A stretch of 64,000 nucleotides of DNA from Hanleya hanleyi (lineage: Eukaryota > Mollusca > Polyplacophora > Lepidopleurida > Hanleyidae). The notes below the pieces were generated by a model. That model saw only the letters and a list, made by a program, of their open reading frames with translations. It ran no database searches and was not told where the DNA came from. Location of the stretch: the NCBI GenBank assembly GCA_036873755.1, contig JAVTVY010039385.1, positions 95,454 through 159,453 of the forward strand, in the 5' to 3' direction. Within the stretch, counting starts at the first letter, position 1; every line of letters starts with the position of its first letter. Shown here in pieces: positions 54,528-64,000 of the stretch. The position numbers and the translations under genes are program-made.

Positions 54528-55322
54528 CACCCTACTGAATCGACAAGTGTGATTATAGGTGAATGCACCAGTCCATTTGTCATGCGACCATGAACTGTAG
54601 GTTGAATCACTTCACATTGAAGCCGCATAACAGCTGCAATGTTATAATGAGGCAACATATGATTATATATCAGATATGTCGACAGTCCATTGTAGCTACC
54701 ATTTGTCTTGGCAACAGTCCATTTGGCGAATCATTAGATCAGACGATGTGCTCTCTGTGCATCATTCACAAGTGCATGTTGACCTACAATGGACTGTCGA
54801 TCGGTCCGATGATGATACAATGGACTGTCGTAATATCAGACAGACAGAGAATATACTATTAATGGTTCATATTCCTCTTAAACACACACAAGTGGAAGGA
54901 ATCGAGAGATGAATGAGTCAGTGATACATGAGGCAGGTAGTAAGTTCCCACGTGTTCATTTTGTGCTCATTTCCTCACACTATAATTCGATGCTAATACC
55001 TACAATGGACTGTCTACCAACACCGAAAAACACCTCTCGCCGTAAAAATGTTAAAATTTTTTGTTAACTTGAAATAGTAATAACCCTACGTTTCGTGACA
55101 ATATAGTGCGATATTTCTCCTTCAAAATATGACTGGACACCAGTAACCATACCTGTCATCGATATGCTGAAAATCGTTCATTTTCGGCTGTGGTCACTGT
55201 CGTCTGGTCAGACACACGCCCACGCTTGATAACGAAAGCACTGGAAAACCTACCATTGACTGTAATTTGACACGTGTCCGGCGGTTTTCACCTATAATCA
55301 TACTTGTTGATTCAGTAGGGTG
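54528..55322. mobile_element. TIR element of 795 bp inserted in DIRS-like gag
   Basis: ACCAT direct repeats (54523-54527, 55323-55327) flank inverted ends starting CACCCTACTGAATC, paired over about 36 bp with two differences. It contains repeated ACAATGGACTGTC words, both orientations, at about 54681, 54784, 54817 and 55002. No coding sequence. Confidence 0.85.
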
Positions 55323-55649
55323 ACCATACCGGATTCGGCTGTCCTTAGTGTCAGTGAACTTTCTCTAGTTCTAACGAAGCCAAATGCGATGGAATCACGC
55401 ATTCGTGATCTGGAATCAGAACATGGGGAATACAATTTATCTGAATCTGGCTCTGATGAAGATCAACCAGACCCGAAACGACGAAAAATTGTCCTTGAGC
55501 CTGACCTGCAGTCACAAATTGAGGAGTTGTTAATTGTCGGCAACAGTGTAGAGAACATGAGGCAGCACCTAAAAGGTGCAATAACCCCTCAGCCAGACAG
55601 TTTTAGTCAGTGTATATTGGTACACAATGAATGGAAAATGCATATGTAA
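55323..55649 (+). pseudogene. DIRS-like gag middle piece (copy A)
   Basis: Open from the TIR element to 55649: ELSLVLTKPNAMESRIRDLE, ESGSDEDQPDPKRRK and LQSQIEELLIVGN. The acidic ESGSDEDQP-PKRRK segment is nearly identical in the piece at 59195-59445. Downstream it is interrupted by unassigned sequence and the composite array before the C-terminal part at 57776. Confidence 0.55.
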
Positions 55650-55930
55650 AAGCCTGAAAGATTTGGTTGAATGCAGAAGATGCTTTAGCAGTGGCTTGTA
55701 AAAGATTAAAATATGATAAATTCAGTGTGGGATGTTGGATGCATCGGAGAACTATAATAAATAATTTGACATATCACGTGCGAAAATATGGCGGAAGAAC
55801 AAAAATATTCTGAACAAAAACAAAAGCTTCAAGCCATTCTTGCTTTGAATCCCAATAATAATCTGAACAATAATACAAGTCTTCCGATTTTCAGTGGGAG
55901 CCAAGTAATATAGAGTTTTTGATAGGAATA

Positions 55931-57770
55931 CGAAGCTGCACATCTAAAACCCCTCGGCTCTGGGTGCCAGCCATTCACAAACTATTAAATTTGAAACATA
56001 CTACTTTGAAAACATCAGGAACATCAAGCAGTCAAGTGACAAATATACAGATTATCAAAAAAACTTGCAATCAGAAATGGCCGCAAAGTTTTCTGTCCAT
56101 TCAGAGATACCGGCAGTCATTACTTGTCTCTTGATGTATCTATGACATATACCAAGCATCATACTCAACACTTGAACAGTATCAAACGATATATAGATCC
56201 TCAATGATTTACATCAATTGAAAACGGCTGCCAAGGTTTCCATCCAATCAGAGAAAACGGTTTAGTCATTCATTTTTAGTCTCTTGATGTATTGATTATG
56301 TATACAAAGTCTTGCATCAAACACTTGAACAGTACCAGAGGTATAGATTTTGCATAAATTAAAGATGGCAATCAAGTTTTCCACCTCATCAGAGAAATTG
56401 GTTATCATTAATTGTAAGTTTCTTGATGTCTCAATGATTTAGTCTCATATGAAGCACTAAAATGCTATCAGATATAGATTATTAATGATTTTACATAAAT
56501 TTAAATGGTCACCAAGATTTCGCCCAATCAGAGAAACCAGTTCTGTCATTCATCGTAAGTCTCTTGATACAATGATGATGTATATCAAATTTTACATCGA
56601 GCACTTGAACGGTATCAGAGATAGACATCATTAATGATTTTGCACAAATTAAAGATGGCTGCCTATCCTTCCCTTCATTGAGAGGAAGTGATTTGGTTAT
56701 TCATTGCGAGTCTCTGGATACATCGATGCTCATACCAAGTTTCATATAGAACAATAAAATGGTATCAGAGATATACATCATTAAAAAATTTGCAAAAATT
56801 AAAGATGACCGCCAGGATTTCTGCCCAATCAGAGAAACCAGTTCTGTCATTCATCATAAATCTCTTGATGCATCGATGGTGTTTACCAAATTTTACATCG
56901 AGCACTTGAACGGTATCAGAGATAGAGATCATTAATGATTTTGCATAAATTAAAAATGGTCGGCCATCCTTCCCGCCTCTCAGAAAAACTGATGTGGTTA
57001 TTCATTGCAAGTCTCTTGATACATCGATGCTGTATACCAAGTTTCGTATAGAACACTTCAATGGTATCAGAGAAATACATCATTAAAGATTCTGCATAAA
57101 TTAAAGATGGCCGTCAAGGCTTTCACCCAATCAGGGAAACTGTTTTGGTCATTCCTTTAAAGTTTCTTGATGTATCGATAATCTATACCAAGTTTCACAC
57201 TGAACAGCGAAATGTTTTCCAAGATACACAAGATTCATGGTGTCGCATAAGTTAAAGATGGCCGCCCAGTCAGATCCAGATTCAATAGGGTTCTGGGTCA
57301 CGAGCATATGGATGTGCACAGCAAGTTTGGTGTGCCTAGGGTAAGTCATTCTAAAGATATCTTGGTAACGAGAAAGCTGTGATGGCTTCGCATAAATTAA
57401 AGATGGCCGCAAACTTTCTAACCAATCAGGTCCAGATTCAATAGGCTTGTGGCTGACCACCCAGCAATCCTGCATACCAAATTTGAAGTCTCAAGAAGCG
57501 ACGGTTTGGCTTCTAGACCGGCCACAATAAGTGTTGACGAATGTTCCTTGACGTTGCCATGGAAACCGCAAAATTCTCCACAAATTACCCAAATTCGATA
57601 GGCTTGTGGCTGACCACCCATCAATCCTGCATACCAAATTTGAAGTCTCTAGAAGCAACGGTTGGGCTCCTAGACCGGCCACAAGAATTGTTGACGACTG
57701 ATGACCGTACGACCGACCGGGCGTACATGCCGACGACAAGACCCCGCAGCCTAATAGGCTGAGGGGTAAA
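55931..57770 (-). mobile_element. Composite repeat element, copy 2
   Basis: Inverted relative of 39507-40572. It starts CGAAGCTGCACATCTAAAAC then CCCTCGGC and ends at GGCTGAGGGGTAAAAA. Units of about 150 bp carry ATAAATTAAAGATGGC, CCAATCAGAGAAACC and CTTGATGTATCGAT. The last 350 bp contains a further direct duplication (TAGGCTTGTGGCTGACCACC at about 57440 and 57599). It sits between DIRS-like gag pieces. Confidence 0.75.
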
Positions 57771-57775
57771 AATAG

Positions 57776-58340
57776 CCGCGATGGTGTAAACGCCGATTCT
57801 CCTGGTGAAGATCTCATTCTGCAATTAACGCAGAATTTCGTGCTTGGCGAGACCAGTGGTCCTGTCGTCACAGGGATATCAGGAACTTTGACAAAGGATG
57901 CACTGTCCACAAAGCTGTTGGATGACAAGTTAAAGGACACTATTGAACGCCATGATGGTCCAGCGAATGTAGAGCTTGTTACCCCACTGTGAACAAGGAA
58001 ATATAGGGCATAATCGATTCAGAAACCAAGTTTCGAGACATCAAAATGCAGAACATTTAAACGAGAATGCTACGAGCATGTGTCTCTGCCATACATTTGA
58101 TGGATCAACTGCTGAAAATTCAGAAAAAGGAGATCCCGTCCGATGGTTTGGATGCCGCTAAATGATTCAAAGAATAATTCGGTGCAACGAAAGGCGACGT
58201 GATCTCAACAAGCCAGACCTGAATTCCCTTTACAAGCAGCTATGCTACAGTACAAGAGCAACAAAGCAACTGTTTGTGGATGGCTTCTCAAAATCGGTGA
58301 AAGACATTACCGAAACAAACCGATTGAGATTTCGGGTCAA
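57776..58340 (+). pseudogene. DIRS-like gag C-terminal piece (copy A)
   Basis: Shifting frames encode LLDDKLKDTIERHDGPANVE, VTPLVNKEIW and KQLCYSTRATKQLFVDGF then SKSVKDITETNRL. The order 'DDKL ... VNKEIW ... FGDDLSKSVKDITETN' is the pattern I know from gag-like ORF1 of DIRS tyrosine-recombinase retrotransposons. Stops and frameshifts are present. The better copy is at 63175-63582. Confidence 0.65.
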
Positions 58341-58429
58341 TAGTACCTCTGGTTACCATGGTTACGATGGTTATCGGCATTTTTTTAGCAAATAAAATCT
58401 TAAATTCCATTTTCTGGCCTCCTAGTGAT

Positions 58430-59060
58430 AGCTTGACGTCTATGTTTTGTTTATTTGAAAATAGAACATCCGTTGTCTGGACAGCTGAAAATTATTCTCA
58501 GCCGCTAATTTTATCTAGTACCTTTTGCATTATACTTTTTAGTTTTTTAACGGTAGAGTGGGCAGTGAAACCAGTCATTTCAAGATTGTTGACAGTGTCT
58601 TCCACCGCCTGATTACATTCTTCATAAGAATCAGACGCAACGAAAGAATCATCGATGAACGTGTTGTATTGTGCCCTTTTTCTGCAAATCGGAATAGATT
58701 GGCTTTGTGATCTGGGGTAGCGAGGTCGTTGAGTAAGCAGGTAGAGGAAATTTCCTTGCCAGAATCCTTCAGATCTGTGGAACCCATGTAACAGTTTTTT
58801 GTCATCATGTTTATTGCTGTCTTTAGGATTTCCATTTTGAAGTGCCTATAAACAATGAAATTATTCTAGTCTTTTAGATTCACAATTAGCCTGTGAGAGC
58901 CGTCCTTTTTCTGCCAAAGAATAGATGCAGGATATAATCTCCCCAGGACAGTGATTAGATAGATCCCTTTTCTAGGAACTTAGTAATTTTGTTGTGAATG
59001 ACCTCCATTTCACCCTGGGAAAAGGTTAGTTCTTCATGTCTTTTAATCTGGAAGGGTGGA
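58430..59060 (-). pseudogene. Chimeric RT remnant: DIRS-like RT fused to inverted I-clade RT sequence
   Basis: On the minus strand 59060-58560 carries KKDGSHRLIVNLKD (out of frame), MEILKTAINMMTKNCYMGST, then FIDDSFVASDSYEECNQ and NLEMTGFTAH, matching DIRS-type RT (YIDDS motif). From about 58558 downward it continues as VKKLKSIMQKVLDKISG, the reverse of the non-LTR RT sequence at 53817-53930. Several stops. Confidence 0.65.
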
Positions 59061-59194
59061 GTTCGAAATTCTAAACGGCAACCTTTTATTGCATGCATGG
59101 TCCATTCTTCCACTTTTTCTTAAATATTCAATTTACCCGCTTGAAGTTGTTCTACCTTTCTTGTCAGTGATTGAATTAACTCAGTTTTGTTTAA

Positions 59195-59445
59195 ACTGTT
59201 GTCGGGGCGGCCCTACGACATCGAGAGAAGAAATTCCGCACGGGGCAGTCGATGCCCGTGGTCCCCGCCTGGCTGACACCATACCAGAGCCGGCTGTCCG
59301 TAGTGACAGCGAACTTTCTCTAGATCTAGCGAAGCCAAACTCGATGGAATCCCGTAGTTGTGATCTGGAATCAGAACACGAGGAATACAATTCATCTGAA
59401 TCTGGCTCCGATGAAGATCAACCAGGCCCGAAACGACGAAAATAG
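59195..59445 (+). pseudogene. DIRS-like gag N-terminal piece (copy B)
   Basis: Reads DARGPRLADTIPEPAVRSDS, ELSLDLAKPNSMESRS and ESGSDEDQPGPKRRK, then a stop at 59443-59445. It aligns with the pieces at 54440-54527 and 55323-55500 and lacks the TIR insertion. Confidence 0.55.
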
Positions 59446-60074
59446 ATTAAAAGAAATCCAACTGCAAATGCATTATTATGACCACATGCAGTAATGAGGA
59501 TGTTCATTCCCTGACCCTTCATCCTTGTTTCCTTTATTTAACGAAATCGAAATTCCACATACCCTCATACAAGGGACTACCTCACATGGTGAAACAGATA
59601 TAAGTTTCCTCAATAACAAATGTTTTAATCCTATAGGATAAATGATATTGATCATTGCAAATCATTTACAGATGCCAACGAATACGAAATCTCACACTGG
59701 CAAAACATTGAAGTTCACCAATCTAACTATTATACCGAAAACTCTTTTTCAGAAGAACCCAAATTATCTAATACCCCCAAACAATAGCGAATCACTATCC
59801 TTCTTACACCTACAATGTAAATGCGAGAAACCTGCGTAAGCACTTCTCTGAATTCACTGGTTTTATATATAACTTACAATTAAATTTCTCTGTTTTAGGA
59901 TTCTCTGAAAGCTAGTTGGATCCCGCAACAGAAAACTTGTTCAATATTCCCGGATGCAAACCATTCCCATGATCGGAAAGTAAACGAAAGGGCGGCGGTC
60001 TAATACTTTATATGAAAGACACCATTGAATCTTGCCAAGTGCGTGAGGATATGTCATACTGTGATGACGGCCTA

Positions 60075-60195
60075 TATTCGTCATGTAAGGAAAACACAAT
60101 AGGCGATTACATATAGGGAACCTTTGTTGAACCTGGAAAAGCTACCTGACAAGCTGTATTACACACGGTGTCCCCGGTTTGAAGATCCCTACCCG
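60075..60195 (-). mobile_element. Diverged copy of the 134-bp hAT-like MITE (tentative)
   Basis: CGTCATGTAAG, CACAATAGGCGATTACATA and TAGGGAACCTT align with 63765-63815, and ATTACACACGGTGT with the later part. It interrupts the LINE endonuclease region. Ends too decayed to show a target duplication. Confidence 0.45.
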
Positions 60196-62190
60196 ACGAA
60201 CTCACGATGGTGAATTTGAATCTCTTTTCATCGAAATAGATTTTAACAAAACCAATTATATAGTTGGTATTTTCTATAGACCTTCTGGTAAACAATTTTA
60301 ATACTCATTTATTGGAAATATTAAGATCATCTGATATTGAAAGAAATAAATGCGTTCTAATGGGAGATTTCAATGTCGACCTTTTCAAGACAGATATCCA
60401 TACCCCATCGGAAAACTTGATATTTCCTTGATATTCTAAAATCGAACTATTGTTCACCTCAAATATCCAAACCCATCAGAGTTAACTCACATTCGGCAAC
60501 ATTAATTGACAACATATTCAATAATTGTCACGGGGATAACCTTTAGTCGGGGATCTTCCTAACTGACATTTCTCTATATTTCATATACTGCATCCTTCAA
60601 GCAACTTAACGCCAGGGAAGTCAACAGTATCCTACCGTCGAGTTACTTCTGAACTAACGGATGTGTTCAGACATAGGATGAAGAATGTCGCATGGAATAA
60701 TGTCTTACACGAGGAAAAATATGTTAACGTAGCTCTTGATAACTTCCTGACAAATTTTGATTCCGCTTTAACGAATGCTTCCCTATAGCTACGTTTGAAC
60801 CGTCGTCTCATCGCATCATTAGGACTTGGATATCATATGGCATTCTTACCTCTATTCATGAAAGAAAAATAGACTATATCGGGAATACCTTCTCATATAC
60901 TGTACAGAACCTATAGGAATAAATTTAAAAAAAAGTTTATTTCGCACAGAAGTTTAATGAGTGTAATCAAGATATCAAAGGAGCATGAAAGCTCCCCAAT
61001 CAACTCATGAATCGTAAAAAAGACAAATCAATATCTCTTTATTTTATTATCGATGAGAATGAGACTTCGGATGATATGAACATTGCTGATAAACTCAACG
61101 AATATTTCAGTACTGTTGTCTCTAACTTGGATTCCAACATTCCTCAAGTTCAATCAGCTTTCAGTGAATTTCTTGGCCCTTCTATGACGCGAAACAATTT
61201 TGTGCCATAATCTTTCTGGATCTATCAAAAACCTTTGATACTGTCAACCACGATAACCTTCTGTCTAAGCTACACCATTATGGTTTTCGGGACACAACCA
61301 ATAACTGGCTCAGAAGCTATCTATCTAATAGAGTACAGCGCGTCTCCTATAATAATATACTTTCATCCCCATGAATATCACACGTGGAATACCGCAAGGC
61401 TCAATTCTGGGCCCCCTACTCTTTTTGCTTTACATTAATGACATAAATAATGCTACAGATCTCCTTCGCAAGAACTAGATAAACCCCACATATAGTTTTC
61501 AGCAAACCAACTATCTTTGAAAGTGAAAAAAAACAACCTTATGATTATCAAGCCTAAAAATCAACGTCTGCAGCAGCCGCCACAGTTATTTATAGCCGGT
61601 GAGCAGATTGATGCCGTCGATAGTTTCAAGTTCCTCGGTGTAGTTTTTAATAGTAAGTTAAATTGGACAAACCATGTTGACTATATTTGTAAAAAAAGTA
61701 GCCAGAAATACAGGAATCATTAACCACATAAAAAAACCAGTAAACAAAAGAACACGCCTTATTCTGTACTACTCCATGATATTTCGGTATCTATCGTACT
61801 GTAACATCCTCTGGGGGGAACACTTATACCACTCATCTGAACCCATTAATATTGCTTCAAAAGCGTATTCTCCGTATCATGACATTCTCGAAATAACGCG
61901 ACCATACTCAACTATCATTCTCAGATCTGAAAATCATGCCAGTTATATAAGCCTGAACTTATATAGCTGCTTAAATCTGGTTCATAAGTTCCTATATGAT
62001 TTTGAGTTTATCCTGCTCAGTTTCATAATCACTTTACAAAGTTGTCTAAGTCCATCTTTACCCTACAAGAAATAGCGAGGTAAACTTATACAGACTCGTC
62101 TATGTATCCAATTTTAGAGAGTCACGGGACCACGGGAATGCAACAAGCTCCCCTGAACACTTAAAAACATAACATCCCCGTCTTATTTAA

Positions 62191-62936
62191 GGGAGTAGAG
62201 GACGTTCATTTCTAGAGGTTGAATTTTTTTTTTAAATTTCAGGATTTTTTCACCCGGTTAGGAGAAGATGATCCATGAAAAAAAAATATGGGGTCACCAT
62301 ACTCGTTAAAAAAATATGGCAGCCAAATGCATGTATACCACTTAAAAGCCATAACACTGAATACATAGGAAAATTTGATTTTTTTCTTCTTAGAAAAATC
62401 ATACTTCCCAAGGTCAAATTTTCCCCATTTTGCTATATAATACTAAACACATATAGTGCTTGTTAAATATGTAATAAAAACAGGGGGACACCATACTTTC
62501 TTAGAAAATATTAGCGGTATAACAGATAAACGGAGCCTTTTCAGTCCTATTTCCAGGAGGGGGTGGGGTGGGGAATCGGGGTGGGTGTGGAGAATATTAT
62601 TGAAGATCAATTTATTAGCCATTCAGAAGTTTTGTTTCAGTTGAAACTGAATAAGAGTGAATTTGGGGGGTATTCCGAAGGAATAATTTTTAATCTATGG
62701 AGCACTTTGCACCCTTCAACCGTTGAATTTAAAATGCCAATTTTTTGGTCCATCCCATCACACTATCGAACCACCAGTAAAACGCATAAATGGTTGTGTT
62801 GTGTCTTTTTTTAATTTTTATTCCATTTTGATATGTCTGGGTACTTTTGTTAGGAAATTCAGCTTGTTTTGAAAAATTTGACAAATCACCATGTTGTAGC
62901 CCCATAAGAGCAGGGAAATGAACGTCCTCTACTCCC
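62191..62936. mobile_element. TTAA-flanked non-autonomous DNA element, 746 bp
   Basis: TTAA at 62187-62190 and 62937-62940. Perfect 22-bp inverted ends begin GGGAGTAGAGGACGTTCATT. No transposase. TTAA specificity is shared with piggyBac and Kolobok; the GGG terminus does not decide between them. Inserted in the LINE C-terminus. Confidence 0.9.
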
Positions 62937-63174
62937 TTAAATCAAATCTCGAAGCTTTTTTACCTGAAAATTAATCTATTTTCACTACTTTGCCACTGGT
63001 AGTTATTCCATTGCCTATTGAATATTCCAATGTCACCAGTTGTCTTTTAGTATTGTAACCAGAGCTATTTCTTATGGGGCTTTATTCCTCCCATAATGAA
63101 ACATGTGCTTTTTACTTTTCTTATAACTGGCGAATGAAATGTCTTTCGTTCATTCATTTATCCTGGTGGCGATC

Positions 63175-63582
63175 TTATTCTGCAATTAACGCAGGTGTTC
63201 GCGTTTGGCGAGACCAGTGGTCCTGCTGTCACAGAGAAATTAGGGGCTCGAGACATCAAAATGCAGAAGATTCAAACGAGAATGCTACGAGCATGTGTCT
63301 CTGTTATACATTTAATGGATCAACTTATGAAAATTCAGCTAAAGGAGATCCCGTCCGATGGTTTGGATGCCGCTAAATGCTTCAAAAAACCATTCGATGT
63401 AATAGCTTTACGCAGCGCGGCAAATCGGGGGATAAACCGAAGGCTATCATCGGGATATCTCAAGCCAGGCCTGAATTTCCGTTACAGGCAGCTATGCTAC
63501 AGCACAAAAGCATCAAAGCAACTATTTGGAGATGACCTCTCAAAATCGGTGAAAGACATTACCGAAACAAACCGATTGTGAT
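63175..63582 (+). pseudogene. DIRS-like gag C-terminal piece (copy B)
   Basis: The frame 63195-63581 encodes MQKIQTRMLRACVSVIHLMD, SDGLDAAKCFKKPFDVIALR and NFRYRQLCYSTKASKQLFG then DDLSKSVKDITETNRL before TGA. The DDLSKSVKDITETN end is the DIRS gag-like signature. The upstream part is missing. Confidence 0.65.
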
Positions 63583-63756
63583 TTCGGGTCAATAATATCT
63601 CTGGTTACCAGGGGGTAACAGGGGTAAGTACGGCTATGGCTCCCACAACAAAAGCTCTTCCCGTGAATAGCCTTTTTAGGCAAAAGCGGACCGACAACAA
63701 CAAGGGTTGTTACCTAACAACAAGAAGTGGGAGGGGAGAGACGGGAAGAAATAACT

Positions 63757-63890
63757 GGCAAATCCGTCATGTAAGCCACATACAATAGGTGACTACATGT
63801 GGGGAACCATTCAACCAAGGAGTGAAAAGGGCCAAGTATATTGCACGCAAAGTGTTGCCGATTGAAGTTGTCTTAAATGACGGGTCTGCC
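63757..63890 (-). mobile_element. hAT-like MITE, 134 bp, copy 2
   Basis: Same length as copy 1, opposite orientation. Flanks AAATAACT (63749-63756) and AAATAACC (63891-63898) match at 7 of 8 positions, as expected for an ageing 8-bp duplication. Ends are GGCAAATCCGTCATGTAAG and its partner. Confidence 0.85.
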
Positions 63891-64000
63891 AAATAACCCG
63901 TCAAGAAGGAAATGACACAAAACAAGTGAGTTTAAACAATACTGAGTTTATTTAATCACTGACAAGGTAGAACAATTTCCAGCAGGTAAATTGAAATATT

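Larger units (their letters stand above)
59640..63060 (+). pseudogene. CR1/L2-like LINE ORF2, heavily mutated
   Basis: Pieces in order: endonuclease segments GGGLILYMKD (about 59995-60025), IVGIFYRPSG (about 60260) and VLMGDFNVDL (about 60357); RT segments FLDLSKTFDTVNHDNLLSKL (about 61216-61275) and [14 protein letters not shown] (about 61384); then FKFLGVVFNSKLNWTNHVDY (61625-61685) and IFRYLSYCNILWG. The stretch that should hold the YADD motif is deleted at about 61460-61500. Many stops. The C-terminal codons continue after the TTAA element at 62191-62936 (SNLEAFLPE at 62941 on), showing that the LINE was there first. Confidence 0.8.

Overview
This is eukaryotic, non-bacterial DNA: AT-rich, with split or single-exon genes, TATA boxes, AATAAA signals, a tRNA-derived SINE and very dense transposable elements. 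The recurring SINE tail (GCGACGTTAAATTC followed by ACTC repeats), together with DIRS-like, Penelope-like, Kolobok-like and piggyBac elements, fits a marine mollusc, most likely a gastropod. That organism call is inference. Almost nothing here is ordinary host coding sequence. I see one convincing host-type gene (a type II membrane glycosyltransferase-like protein, 43764-44792) and one possible host first exon (24097-24132).

Layout. 226-5997: a TTAA-flanked Kolobok-like DNA transposon with about 100-bp terminal inverted repeats, a frameshifted THAP finger and a convergent acidic/zinc-domain second gene. It is split by a nest of non-LTR retrotransposon 3' ends and an RNase H-bearing fragment. 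6592-11004: palindromic MITE, SINE-like copy, a second TTAA-flanked Kolobok-like element (8105-10238) with the same THAP-plus-second-gene plan, and two tiny SINE-tail insertions. 11850-20335: a head-to-head inverted duplication of a virus-like cassette (C2H2 finger plus A32/HerA-type packaging ATPase, then a second C2H2 protein). It has TATA boxes, a repeated spacer, GTGA arrays at its centre and an inverted satellite on both sides. A Penelope-like fragment has landed in one arm. 20330-23650: three tandem arrays, one interrupted by an intact-looking SINE with a 13-bp target duplication.

27687-29561: a foldback element with two 514-bp GC-rich arms and a CAAATT target duplication. 30762-30933: a palindromic MITE. 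33662-34388: another Penelope-like fragment. 35190-42895: a 7.7-kb fold-back array built on the palindrome GGTGGCGCCACC and bounded by matching inverted ends, with smaller elements nested in it, including a 134-bp hAT-like MITE that is present again at 63757-63890. 43764-44792: the glycosyltransferase-like gene.

46213-51137: two Penelope-like copies in inverted orientation, one of them split by a nearly intact 2.8-kb piggyBac element. 51480-52340: satellite. 53070-63582: broken I-clade RT, DIRS-like gag and RT pieces, a CR1/L2-like LINE, and several TIR elements nested inside them. The nesting gives a relative order of insertion for many families.
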